Shown here: positions 21,528-27,686 of the stretch, one piece after another
Layout: each line of letters starts with the position of its first letter
Position numbering within the stretch: position 1 is the first letter of the stretch
From: an uncultured Mobiluncus sp.
GTDB taxonomy: Bacteria > Actinomycetota > Actinomycetes > Actinomycetales > Actinomycetaceae
Assembly: GCF_943914685.1 (NCBI RefSeq)
Contig: NZ_CALUCZ010000023.1
Location: forward strand, 1-27,686
Reading direction: 5' to 3'
DNA: 27,686 bases
Program-made: the position numbers and the translations under genes
The notes under the pieces: generated by a model
What the model was told of the DNA's origin: nothing
Seen by the model: the letters and a program-made list of their open reading frames with translations, nothing else
Databases searched by the model: none

Positions 21528-22397
21528 GTGTCAGTCCAAGACCGGCGCATTGAGATTAAGTCCACCAATCAAATTCTGAAAATGCGCCGCGCCGGAATGG
21601 TGGTAGTCGCGATTCACCAGGCTCTTCGTGAGGCTTGTGAGCCGGGTATCACTACCGGAGAACTGGATCAGATTAGCGCCGCTGTCATCAAACGTATGGG
21701 CGCAAAGTCTAACTTTTTGGGCTACGACGGCTTTCCCGCCACCGTTTGTGTCTCGATTAACGAGGAAGTCGTCCACGGGATTCCAGGCAATCGGGTGCTG
21801 CAGTTTGGCGACTTAGTGAGCTTTGACTGTGGCGCCTATATCGTGGACAACGCTTCTCGCCAGTGGCACGGTGATGCCGCATTTTCTATGATTTGCGGTG
21901 GTGAATCTCATGCGCGTCCCGATGATTTGCAGTTGCTTTCCACGACTGAACGTGCCCTGTGGTCGGCGATAGCCGCCCTAGCAAACGCGAAGTATCTGGG
22001 TGAAATAGGTGATGCTGTTGAAAAAGTCGTGGCGGAAGACACGCTCCGTTACGGCTGGGAGGCCGGCATCGTGGAGGAGTACGTGGGTCACGGTATCGGC
22101 ACCGCCATGCACCAGGCTCCCGATGTGTTGAACTATTCCACCCGTGCCCGCGGCCCAAAGATTAAACCGGGAATGGTGTTGGCTATTGAACCCATGTTGA
22201 CCCGTGGCGGTTCCGTCACCAAGGAACTGTCCGACGGTTGGACGGCAGTGACTGTGGACGGGTCTAGGGCGGCCCACTTTGAGCACACGGTCGCGGTTCT
22301 ACCCGGTGGGGTGTGGGTGTTGACTGCTCCAGACGGGGGACGAGCCGGGCTGGCGCCCTTCGGACTTTCGCCGCGGGCAATCGCGCCCCGCGGTTGA
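21528..22397 (+). CDS. map: Methionine aminopeptidase, type I
   Basis: Map removes the initiator Met. The 289-aa product starts at GTG 21528, 9 nt after AAAGGA. All five metal ligands are present: Asp 100 (SFDCGAY), Asp 116 (WHGDAA), His in VGHGIG, Glu in LAIEPM and Glu in HFEHTV. The substrate-site His is in the NEEVVHGIPG segment. The two Asp ligands are 16 residues apart rather than the usual 11, implying an insertion of about 5 residues in that hairpin. A C-terminal tail of about 25 residues is Gly/Pro/Arg-rich and not conserved. Confidence 0.96.
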   Translation: MSVQDRRIEIKSTNQILKMRRAGMVVVAIHQALREACEPGITTGELDQISAAVIKRMGAKSNFLGYDGFPATVCVSINEEVVHGIPGNRVLQFGDLVSFDCGAYIVDNASRQWHGDAAFSMICGGESHARPDDLQLLSTTERALWSAIAALANAKYLGEIGDAVEKVVAEDTLRYGWEAGIVEEYVGHGIGTAMHQAPDVLNYSTRARGPKIKPGMVLAIEPMLTRGGSVTKELSDGWTAVTVDGSRAAHFEHTVAVLPGGVWVLTAPDGGRAGLAPFGLSPRAIAPRG

Positions 22398-22403
22398 GGT
22401 TTT
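22371..22403 (+). terminator. Possible terminator overlapping the end of map
   Basis: CCGCGGG (22371-22377) pairs with CCCGCGG (22387-22393) around a 9-nt loop, and TTGAGGTTTTC follows. The stem ends just before the TGA stop, so it would use coding sequence. The U-run is short and offset, so this is only a candidate. Confidence 0.35.
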
Positions 22404-22507
22404 CTGTAGTTTTACGTCCCCCTTGTTTCAAATTACCGGCAGTTTGGGCTAAAAACCTTTTTAAGTGGCAAGTTTTACTGCTGGATTTCGGTTTCGCCTA
22501 GGGAGCC

Positions 22508-22542
22508 TAATATAGAATAATTAGAGCTGTGCCGTCCGGCAC
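22508..22542 (+). promoter_or_regulatory. Candidate promoter and leader hairpin of the acidic-protein gene
   Basis: TAATATAGAAT (22508-22518) offers overlapping -10 boxes (TAATAT, TAGAAT) in AT-rich sequence; no clear -35 is seen. Just downstream, GTGCC (22529-22533) and GGCAC (22538-22542) form a 5-bp hairpin with a 4-nt loop, about 10 nt before the AAGGAGA ribosome-binding site. The hairpin may lie at the very 5' end of the mRNA. Confidence 0.4.
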
Positions 22543-22566
22543 CGTGAATGGCAAGGAGAATAGAAC

Positions 22567-24819
22567 GTGGCTGAAAGCAGCAACCCCGCAACCCCCTCTC
22601 GTTTCGACATGGGAGGGCAACGGTTTTCCCGGTTTGTTCCCGAAGACGATGGGTATCGTCCCCCGACGCTGACGGCTCAGGGCCGCGAGGATGTGGAGCG
22701 CTTGCGGGCCAAAGTGCGCAAGCATAATCCCGGTTACATCTATACGAACGGGGTTTCCTTACCGTCCCAGCTGCCCAGCGTGCCGGAACTGTTAGATGAA
22801 CTGGCCAGCCACGTGCGTTCCGCGCGCACTGACCATTCAATCCCCAATACTCCCTTGCCCGAGGTGGAAACTTCCGAACTTGCCAAGGCCGGTTTTGACT
22901 GGAAAGCCATTGCGGATTGTGCCATCGCGGCTCTCGAAACAGGGTCACGCCGCCCGTTGCCGCTGGCTAATGACCCGGCAGCAGCCGAGATTCCCGGTCT
23001 GGACATCATCGCGGCCGCAAGGGCGGCCACGACCCCACCCCCGGCTGAGCAGGCGGCGTCGCCCCAGCCGGAAACAGCACCTCAGATGCCAGCCGAACCC
23101 GAACCGGAGACCGTGCCGGAGGAGGCTCCTGTCCATCCCACCGACTGGCAGCCCAGCGAGACGACCTGGCCAGAAACTGCCCCATCTCCGGCTGATGCAG
23201 CTCAGTCCCCAGCTCCGGAAGCCAATGTACCGCTGACCCACGCTCCTGATGCGGCTGCTCCTGAAACTGAGGTGCCTGAGGAAGTCTTACCGCTACTCGG
23301 AGAGCCTATGGCTCCCGCCGAACCTGCCGCGGACACGGCTGCGCCTGTCCTTGGCCAAGAGCTACCTGAGAGTGAGGCGCCGGTAGGCGCACCGGAGGCT
23401 GCAGAGCCCTGGTCTGAGCCCGAAGAGCTTGCCGCTATTGACGCCGAGGAAATGGAGCTTCCCGAGGAACTGCCCGAACAGCTACCTGAGGACTTGTCTG
23501 AGGAGCTGCCGGAGGATTTGGTTGAACAGTTGCCCGAGGAACTGCCCGTCGAGCCAGTGGACGGTGAATTGACCGAACAGACTCTCGCCGCGGAAATTTC
23601 TGCCGTGGAAGATTTGGTGAGCCAGCGCGTTTATGACGACGATGTGCTGGAGTCTGACGGTAATGACGACGAACTGTTTGTCGGCGACGTCGATGGTGAA
23701 GTGGCACATTGGGAGATCAACCCGGAGGAATCTGCGGAAGTCCTTCCGTTGGAGCCCGATGAGCCCGCGGCCACGTCAGATGAGGCACCCGCTGAGGTGG
23801 GTTTTGAAACTGAACTTGAGGCCAATCTTGAGCAAACCGAGCTGTCTGAAGACGCGGAAGTCGCTGCGGAACTGCCGGCAGCCGCACTGCTGGAGGAAAC
23901 GGAAATCAACGAGCCGCAGCTGGAAACCGAGCTGACCCTGCAAGATTCCGCCCCCGCGGAGCCGGTGGAAGCGGCCAGTCCTGAACTTACCGAGGAAACC
24001 CTGGTCGAGGACCTGGAAGCGGCAGATATTTTGGAAACTGATTTGCCCGAAGAACTACCTGAGGAATTGTCCGATTTGTCGGTAACCGGGGGAGGGGAGG
24101 ATTTCGCCGAAACGGACGTGGACTTGGCAGATCTGGATTTGGGCGAGTTGGAGGATTTGGAACCCGAGACAGAGCCGACCGAACCTGAGCCGACCGAGGA
24201 ACCTAGCCTTGACGAGCCGATAGAGGAACTCGCTGGTACTGAACTGGTAGATCAGGTTGAACCCGCGGAAGAAATCCCCGTAGAACTGCCTGAAGACCTC
24301 CAAACTACCGAGGAAACGGCTTTGCCCGGCAGTGAGGCCATTGGGATGGAGGAGCCCGAACCGGACTCTTCACTAGATTCGGATGTGGTTAATCCCGAAG
24401 AAGTCGACTTGGTTGCGAATTCAGAGTTTGCGGCTGCCCTGGAAGCACCTGCAGCTGCGTCAGATGAACTGGCCGGGAATGATACCGTTGCAGAAAGCGC
24501 AGAGAATGAACCAGACGCCGCTGACCTGCCCTATCTGGGCGAAAATGCTGAGGATATGCTGGCTCAAGCCGATCAGGCTGAGCTGGAGGCCACCGAGGAA
24601 GAGCCGCCTTTCGAGATTCCCCAGGTGCAGGGCGACATTCCAGAGGCTATGCAAGAGGGATTCCCCGAATGGGAGCCGACCATGAGCTCAGAGGACGCGC
24701 CAGGAGCCGATGAAGAACTGTTCGCCGCTGGTGAGCAAGACAGCTCCGCCGAGGCTGAACCGGTCAAGCAGGGGTTCTTTTCCAAGCTTTTTTCCAAGAA
24801 GTCAAAGAAGGCTCGTTGA
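22567..24819 (+). CDS. Large acidic Glu/Pro-rich protein of unknown function
   Basis: I do not recognise this 750-aa protein. Three zones are visible. Residues 1-155 are of ordinary composition and may fold (GREDVERLRAKVRKHNPGYI, LPSVPELLDELASHVRSART, AGFDWKAIADCAIAALETGS). Residues from about 156 to 730 are extremely acidic and low in complexity, dominated by Glu, Pro, Ala, Leu and Asp. They contain repeated EELPE/EDLPE units (strongest near 296-328, again near 494-505). The last 15 residues are basic and aromatic (GFFSKLFSKKSKKAR), as in a short amphipathic membrane- or nucleic-acid-binding tail. There is no signal peptide, membrane helix or catalytic motif. It starts at GTG 22567 after AAGGAGA. 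It lies between map and a signal-peptidase-like gene on the same strand, 66 bp apart, which may be one transcript. The acidic-domain layout recalls the N-terminal region of FtsY, but no GTPase domain is present. Confidence 0.85.
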   Translation: MAESSNPATPSRFDMGGQRFSRFVPEDDGYRPPTLTAQGREDVERLRAKVRKHNPGYIYTNGVSLPSQLPSVPELLDELASHVRSARTDHSIPNTPLPEVETSELAKAGFDWKAIADCAIAALETGSRRPLPLANDPAAAEIPGLDIIAAARAATTPPPAEQAASPQPETAPQMPAEPEPETVPEEAPVHPTDWQPSETTWPETAPSPADAAQSPAPEANVPLTHAPDAAAPETEVPEEVLPLLGEPMAPAEPAADTAAPVLGQELPESEAPVGAPEAAEPWSEPEELAAIDAEEMELPEELPEQLPEDLSEELPEDLVEQLPEELPVEPVDGELTEQTLAAEISAVEDLVSQRVYDDDVLESDGNDDELFVGDVDGEVAHWEINPEESAEVLPLEPDEPAATSDEAPAEVGFETELEANLEQTELSEDAEVAAELPAAALLEETEINEPQLETELTLQDSAPAEPVEAASPELTEETLVEDLEAADILETDLPEELPEELSDLSVTGGGEDFAETDVDLADLDLGELEDLEPETEPTEPEPTEEPSLDEPIEELAGTELVDQVEPAEEIPVELPEDLQTTEETALPGSEAIGMEEPEPDSSLDSDVVNPEEVDLVANSEFAAALEAPAAASDELAGNDTVAESAENEPDAADLPYLGENAEDMLAQADQAELEATEEEPPFEIPQVQGDIPEAMQEGFPEWEPTMSSEDAPGADEELFAAGEQDSSAEAEPVKQGFFSKLFSKKSKKAR

Positions 24820-24847
24820 AGGACCGCACGCACAGACCAATAGCAGG

Positions 24848-24853
24848 TAAAAT
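24848..24853 (+). promoter_or_regulatory. Possible -10 box before the signal-peptidase-like gene
   Basis: TAAAAT lies 33 bp before the start codon in otherwise GC-rich sequence. No -35 at 16-19 bp was found, so a separate promoter is uncertain and cotranscription with the acidic-protein gene is equally likely. Confidence 0.25.
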
Positions 24854-24885
24854 ACCAGTACGCCCAGGGAGGTGACCCCACACAC

Positions 24886-25554
24886 ATGAGCATGCAGACT
24901 AACCGCATTGTTTCGTTGCTGAACAAACAGTCTCAGCACCCTTTGCGTAATGCAATCTTTTTCATGATTGGCTGGGTCATCCTCGTCCTGGTGGGCGTGG
25001 CTTTCATCATGACCACCGTCATTCCGCGCACCCAAGGCTACGTCGCCACGACCATTCCCGATGACTCGATGAGTCCGACTTTGTCCCAATCGGATTTGTT
25101 GCTGTTCCAAAAGCTGCGCCAGCAGGGAGCCCAACAGCTCAACCCCGATGAGATTATTATTTATCAGCCGACTGAAGCGGTGAAGTACGAGATTGCGCGA
25201 GTCAGCGAAGTCATGGGCTCAGGCGACGAAATGCAGTTCGGCGTGAAGTCTGACAACCCCCAAGCGGAGGCCAGTGAGGAAACGGTAACGCTGGATATGG
25301 TCCGTGGCACGCTACGTTACAAGGTTCCGTTTTGCGGAATCCTGTTCCCGATGCTTCCCCCTCCGGCAGTCTCGTTCCTGTTGGTATTCGTCGCTCAGCT
25401 GCTGCTGATTTATGCTGGCTGGCAAATCGGCACTTCCATGATTAATGCCCGTGACCCCCAGCGCCAAGCTCGGGCGGCGCGGCTGCGGACCGCAGCCTTG
25501 GCAGGCAACCTGGAAACCACGCGGCAGCGGTTGCGCCGCCAGGGTCTGAAGTAG
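24886..25554 (+). CDS. S26-family signal-peptidase-like membrane protein, probably lacking the catalytic His
   Basis: The 222-aa product resembles SipW/archaeal-type signal peptidases. A first membrane helix (about 22-44) is followed by IPDDSMSPTLSQSDLLLF, with the presumed nucleophile Ser 61 in the SM-PT box. Then come DEIIIYQPTEAVKYEIARVS, GVKSDNP (the TKGDAN-like box, Asp 123), VRGTLRYKVPFCG, a second helix (about 158-178) and an Arg-rich C-terminal tail. In SipW-type enzymes the segment aligned with YEIARVSEV usually reads VHRVVEV. Here Ala 104 stands where the general-base His would be, and no Lys of the bacterial LepB type is at that place, though Lys 100 is nearby. It may be inactive or use another base. 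AGGGAGGTG precedes ATG 24886. A second start (ATG 24892) is possible. Confidence 0.75.
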   Translation: MSMQTNRIVSLLNKQSQHPLRNAIFFMIGWVILVLVGVAFIMTTVIPRTQGYVATTIPDDSMSPTLSQSDLLLFQKLRQQGAQQLNPDEIIIYQPTEAVKYEIARVSEVMGSGDEMQFGVKSDNPQAEASEETVTLDMVRGTLRYKVPFCGILFPMLPPPAVSFLLVFVAQLLLIYAGWQIGTSMINARDPQRQARAARLRTAALAGNLETTRQRLRRQGLK

Positions 25555-25558
25555 CCCT

Positions 25559-25585
25559 ACCGGGCGTCTCCACATTTTGCCCGGT
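25559..25585 (+). other. Hairpin after the signal-peptidase-like gene
   Basis: ACCGGGC (25559-25565) pairs perfectly with GCCCGGT (25579-25585) across a 13-nt loop, 4 nt after the stop. It could end transcription, but no U-run follows, so it is scored only as a structure. The rest of the gap up to the infA promoter holds nothing else clear. Confidence 0.45.
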
Positions 25586-25626
25586 CGCCTCGGTATGTTC
25601 CGCCGGCGTGGCGGGGCTCAGTGAAT

Positions 25627-25656
25627 TTGGCGTTTGGTGGAAAAAAGGTTTAAGAT
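25627..25656 (+). promoter_or_regulatory. Promoter of infA-rpmJ
   Basis: TTGGCG (25627-25632) and TAAGAT (25651-25656) are 18 bp apart and match the spacing of the rpsJ candidate. Transcription would start near 25663 and give a leader of about 84 nt. Confidence 0.6.
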
Positions 25657-25686
25657 TGTCTTTTGGACTGTCTGACGGCGGGGGTT

Positions 25687-25702
25687 CCTGTCCGAGGACA
25701 GG
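25687..25702 (+). promoter_or_regulatory. Leader hairpin of infA
   Basis: CCTGTC (25687-25692) pairs with GACAGG (25697-25702) around the tetraloop CGAG. It is placed in the middle of the presumed infA leader, 45 nt before the start codon. No U-run follows; it may control stability or translation. Confidence 0.45.
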
Positions 25703-25746
25703 TTCTGATGATCCAAGAGACATTTTGCGGAGGATTGGTTAGCCCT

Positions 25747-25968
25747 ATGGGGAAAAAAGACGGAGTCATCGAGGTCGAAGGTACAGTAGTCGAGGCCTTG
25801 CCTAATGCGATGTTCCGGGTGCAACTGGCCAATGAACACGTGGTTTTGGCGCATATTTCAGGAAAAATGCGCCAGCATTACATCCGTATCCTGCCGGAGG
25901 ATCGTGTGGTAGTCGAGTTGAGTCCTTACGACCTCACTCGAGGCCGTATAGTATATCGCTACAAATAA
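25747..25968 (+). CDS. infA: Translation initiation factor IF-1
   Basis: IF-1 is an OB-fold protein that blocks the A site during initiation. I start it at ATG 25747 (MGKKDGVIEVEGTVVEALPN), giving 73 aa, the family length; the second residue is Gly where Ala is usual. Reading frame extends further upstream, but that part overlaps the promoter and leader. The core NAMFRVQLANEHVVLAHISG and the end SPYDLTRGRIVYRYK are near-invariant. GGAGG is 13 nt upstream, a longer spacing than for its neighbours, which may soften translation. rpmJ follows after 23 nt. Confidence 0.96.
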   Translation: MGKKDGVIEVEGTVVEALPNAMFRVQLANEHVVLAHISGKMRQHYIRILPEDRVVVELSPYDLTRGRIVYRYK

Positions 25969-25991
25969 ACTGGCCTAACTCGGAGGAAATG

Positions 25992-26105
25992 ATGAAGGTT
26001 AACCCCAGCGTTAAACCCATCTGCGATAAGTGCAAGGTGATTCGCCGGCACGGTCGCGTGATGGTGATTTGCGAAAACCCGCGTCACAAGCAGCGTCAGG
26101 GCTAA
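25992..26105 (+). CDS. rpmJ: 50S ribosomal protein L36, zinc-binding form
   Basis: This 37-aa ORF translates as MKVNPSVKPICDKCKVIRRH followed by GRVMVICENPRHKQRQG. Zinc ligands Cys 11, Cys 14, Cys 27 and His 32 are all present, so it is the 'C+' L36. GGAGG (25982-25986) is 5 nt before ATG 25992; the adjacent ATG at 25989 is too close. It follows infA in the standard order and precedes a structured leader. Confidence 0.96.
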   Translation: MKVNPSVKPICDKCKVIRRHGRVMVICENPRHKQRQG

Positions 26106-26129
26106 GCCCCGGCGTCGCTCTCGGCGCAT

Positions 26130-26264
26130 GACCCGGTTTGGGTCAAGCACCCGCCAGCGGCTAATCGTCTCACCTGAAGTTTCAGGTGTCACGAGAGCCG
26201 TAGCCCTCGGTATCAGGGGCCGAGGCCGCGCTGTTGAAAGTGCGGGAGGCAGGGTGACGGCCTC
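26130..26264 (+). promoter_or_regulatory. Hairpin-rich leader of rpsM
   Basis: Four hairpins fill the 183-nt gap between rpmJ and rpsM. They are GACCC (26130-26134)/GGGTC (26140-26144); GGCT (26159-26162)/AGCC (26196-26199) enclosing CACCTGA/TCAGGTG (26171-26188); CCTCGG (26205-26210)/CCGAGG (26220-26225); and GAGGC (26246-26250)/GCCTC (26260-26264). No promoter is evident, so the leader may belong to the infA-rpmJ transcript. In other bacteria S4 or S13/S11-region proteins bind alpha-operon leaders. Such control here is inference. Confidence 0.5.
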
Positions 26265-26288
26265 TGAATAAGAAAACAGGAGAAACAC

Positions 26289-26663
26289 ATGGCACGCCTA
26301 GTAGGTGTGGATTTGCCTCGCGAAAAGCGCATGGAAATCGCTTTGACATATATTTACGGGATTGGACGTACCCGTGCGATGGAAACCTTGGAAGCGACCG
26401 GCGTGAGCCCGGATACGCGGGTCAAGGATCTTACTGAAGACGAATTGATTGCCTTGCGCGATTTCATTCAGGCCAACTACAAGGTCGAGGGTGATTTACG
26501 TCGTGAAGTTGCCGCGGATATTCGCCGCAAGATTGAAATCAACTGCTATCAAGGACGTCGTCACCGTGCGGGCTTGCCGGTACACGGCCAGCGCACCAAG
26601 ACTAATGCCCGTTCCCGCAAGGGGCCCAAGCGCACTGTTGCCGGTAAGAAGAAAGCGAAGTAA
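26289..26663 (+). CDS. rpsM: 30S ribosomal protein S13
   Basis: S13 forms bridges to the 50S subunit and contacts the P-site tRNA through its C-terminal tail. The 124-aa product begins MARLVGVDLPREKRMEIALT and includes YIYGIGRTRA, CYQGRRHRAGLPVHGQRTKT and the basic end GPKRTVAGKKKAK. ATG 26289 follows ACAGGAGA. rpsK follows after 12 nt. Confidence 0.98.
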   Translation: MARLVGVDLPREKRMEIALTYIYGIGRTRAMETLEATGVSPDTRVKDLTEDELIALRDFIQANYKVEGDLRREVAADIRRKIEINCYQGRRHRAGLPVHGQRTKTNARSRKGPKRTVAGKKKAK

Positions 26664-26675
26664 GGGGGATAAATC

Positions 26676-27068
26676 ATGGCAGGTAAGCCTCAAACCAAAT
26701 CGCGCCGCAAGGAACGTAAGAACGTTACCGAAGGCAATGCTTATATCAAATCCACATTCAACAACACCATTGTGTCCATCACGGATCCCTCTGGTGCGGT
26801 TATTGCTTGGTCGTCCTCCGGTCAGGTCGGTTTCAAGGGCTCGCGTAAGTCGACCCCGTTCGCGGCACAGCTGGCTGCGGAAGCCGCGGCTCGCCGCGCG
26901 CAGGAATTCGGTCTGAAGAAGGTCGACGTGTTTGTTAAGGGGCCAGGGTCTGGTCGCGAAACCGCGATTCGTACCCTGACTGCTACCGGTCTGGAAGTTG
27001 GTTCCATCCAGGACGTAACTCCGCAGGCTCACAACGGCTGCCGCCCTCCGAAGCGTCGCCGCGTCTAA
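26676..27068 (+). CDS. rpsK: 30S ribosomal protein S11
   Basis: S11 shapes the 30S platform near the E site. The 130-aa product has YIKSTFNNTIVSITDPSGAV near residues 25-44, SSGQVGFKGSRKSTPFAAQL, and the end QDVTPQAHNGCRPPKRRRV. The Asn-Gly pair that is isoaspartylated in E. coli S11 is present in HNGC. The gene usually next in line, rpsD, does not follow; the next gene is rpoA after 166 bp. Confidence 0.98.
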   Translation: MAGKPQTKSRRKERKNVTEGNAYIKSTFNNTIVSITDPSGAVIAWSSSGQVGFKGSRKSTPFAAQLAAEAAARRAQEFGLKKVDVFVKGPGSGRETAIRTLTATGLEVGSIQDVTPQAHNGCRPPKRRRV

Positions 27069-27157
27069 TTGCGCTTGTCCGGGCCGGCTGGGCCGTTGGC
27101 GGTTCTCACCAGGAACTCACGGCGGCTAACCGGGATTCGGAAAATTAACTTTCTAAC

Positions 27158-27189
27158 TAAAATACTCAAATCCCCTCGCCAAGGATTTG
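27158..27189 (+). promoter_or_regulatory. Possible rpoA promoter -10 and leader hairpin
   Basis: An AT-rich patch contains TAAAAT (27158-27163), with TTCGGA 16 bp upstream (27136-27141) as a weak -35. CAAATCC (27167-27173) and GGATTTG (27183-27189) form a perfect 7-bp hairpin where such a transcript would begin, 45 nt before the rpoA start. Confidence 0.35.
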
Positions 27190-27234
27190 GAGCCTGAACC
27201 GGTGTGGTGGCGGATGCCGGAAAGGAAATCAACA

Positions 27235-27686
27235 GTGCTTATTCAAGCGCAACCGAAGCTGACTGAAGAAGTTATTAATGACCAGCGCTCTCGTTTCACG
27301 ATTGAGCCCTTGGAACCGGGTTTCGGGTACACCCTGGGAAATTCCCTGCGTCGCACCCTGCTGTCCTCGATTCCGGGTTCGGCAGTGACCTCTATCAAGA
27401 TAGAGGGTGCTCTGCATGAATTCACGACCCTGCCGGGTGTGAAAGAGGACGTGACTCAGATCGTTTTGAACATCAAGGAAATCGTCCTGTCCTCAGACAA
27501 TGACGAGCCCGTGGTGATGTATCTGCGCAAGACCGGGGAAGGCGAAGTCACCGTGGGTGACATTATGCCTCCGGCCGGCGTAGTGATTCACAATCCGGAA
27601 CAGCATATTGCCACGTTGAACAAAGACGGCAAGCTGGAAATCGAACTGACGGTGGAACGCGGCCGCGGCTACGTTTCCGCGTCTCA
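27235..27686 (+). CDS. rpoA: RNA polymerase subunit alpha (3' end outside window)
   Basis: RpoA starts polymerase assembly, and its C-terminal domain contacts UP elements and activators. It begins at GTG 27235 (MLIQAQPKLTEEVINDQRSR), 8 nt after AAGGA, and is open to the window end (150 codons, less than half the protein). The amino-terminal dimerisation domain is clear: FTIEPLEPGFGYTLGNSLRR followed by TLLSSIPGSAVTSIKIEG, then HEFTTLPGVKEDVTQIVLNI and LTVERGRGYVSA. Confidence 0.97.
   Translation, partial: MLIQAQPKLTEEVINDQRSRFTIEPLEPGFGYTLGNSLRRTLLSSIPGSAVTSIKIEGALHEFTTLPGVKEDVTQIVLNIKEIVLSSDNDEPVVMYLRKTGEGEVTVGDIMPPAGVVIHNPEQHIATLNKDGKLEIELTVERGRGYVSAS

Noticed and set aside
22796..23241. 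Open frames of about 100-146 codons in other frames of the acidic-protein gene
   Set aside because: They arise from its skewed codon composition; none has a start signal or a family match by eye.
25663..25746. Longer reading frame for infA (28 extra codons)
   Set aside because: The upstream part overlaps the likely transcription start and leader hairpin, and IF-1 is 73 aa; MGKKDGV aligns with the family N-terminus.

Overview
The window is an actinobacterial ribosomal-protein super-operon (S10, spc and alpha clusters) of moderate GC. The evidence is the gene order, strong Shine-Dalgarno sites, frequent GTG/TTG starts and 1- or 4-nt gene overlaps, long lysine/alanine-rich tails on L22 and L15, and zinc-binding S14 and L36. 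An Actinomycetaceae-type host (Mobiluncus/Varibaculum/Actinomyces-like) fits best, but the genus is inferred, not shown.

Layout. (1) 1-310: the 5' end of an IS3-family element on the minus strand, running off the window. (2) 341-6170: promoter, structured leader and the S10 cluster rpsJ-rplC-rplD-rplW-rplB-rpsS-rplV-rpsC-rplP-rpmC-rpsQ, closed by an 18-bp-stem terminator. (3) 6347-14926: an island of about 8.6 kb separating rpsQ from rplN. It holds a MalY/PatB-type PLP enzyme; a ribose-type cluster (LacI-family regulator, rbsA, rbsC, rbsB, rbsK, rbsD) behind a 34-bp double operator and closed by a 21-bp-stem terminator; a 66-bp multi-stem element of unknown nature; and two minus-strand genes, a small two-helix membrane protein and a beta-carbonic-anhydrase-like protein. 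(4) 15091-19527: the spc cluster rplN-rplX-rplE-rpsN-rpsH-rplF-rplR-rpsE-rpmD-rplO with its own promoter and terminator. (5) 19650-22397: secY-adk-map. (6) 22567-25554: a 750-aa highly acidic protein of unknown function followed by a signal-peptidase-like membrane protein that seems to lack the usual catalytic His. (7) 25627-27686: infA-rpmJ, a hairpin-rich leader, rpsM-rpsK, and the start of rpoA. rpsD is not in its common place between rpsK and rpoA.

How the genes work together: the ribosomal genes supply translation, with IF-1 and the RNA polymerase alpha subunit at the end. SecY, Adk and Map add protein export, adenylate balance and N-terminal Met removal. The rbs block is a self-contained ribose (or similar pentose) uptake and phosphorylation unit that the adjacent LacI-family protein should control. 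The least understood parts are the acidic protein with its signal-peptidase-like neighbour, the multi-stem element at 13687-13752, and the structured leaders before rpsJ and rpsM.
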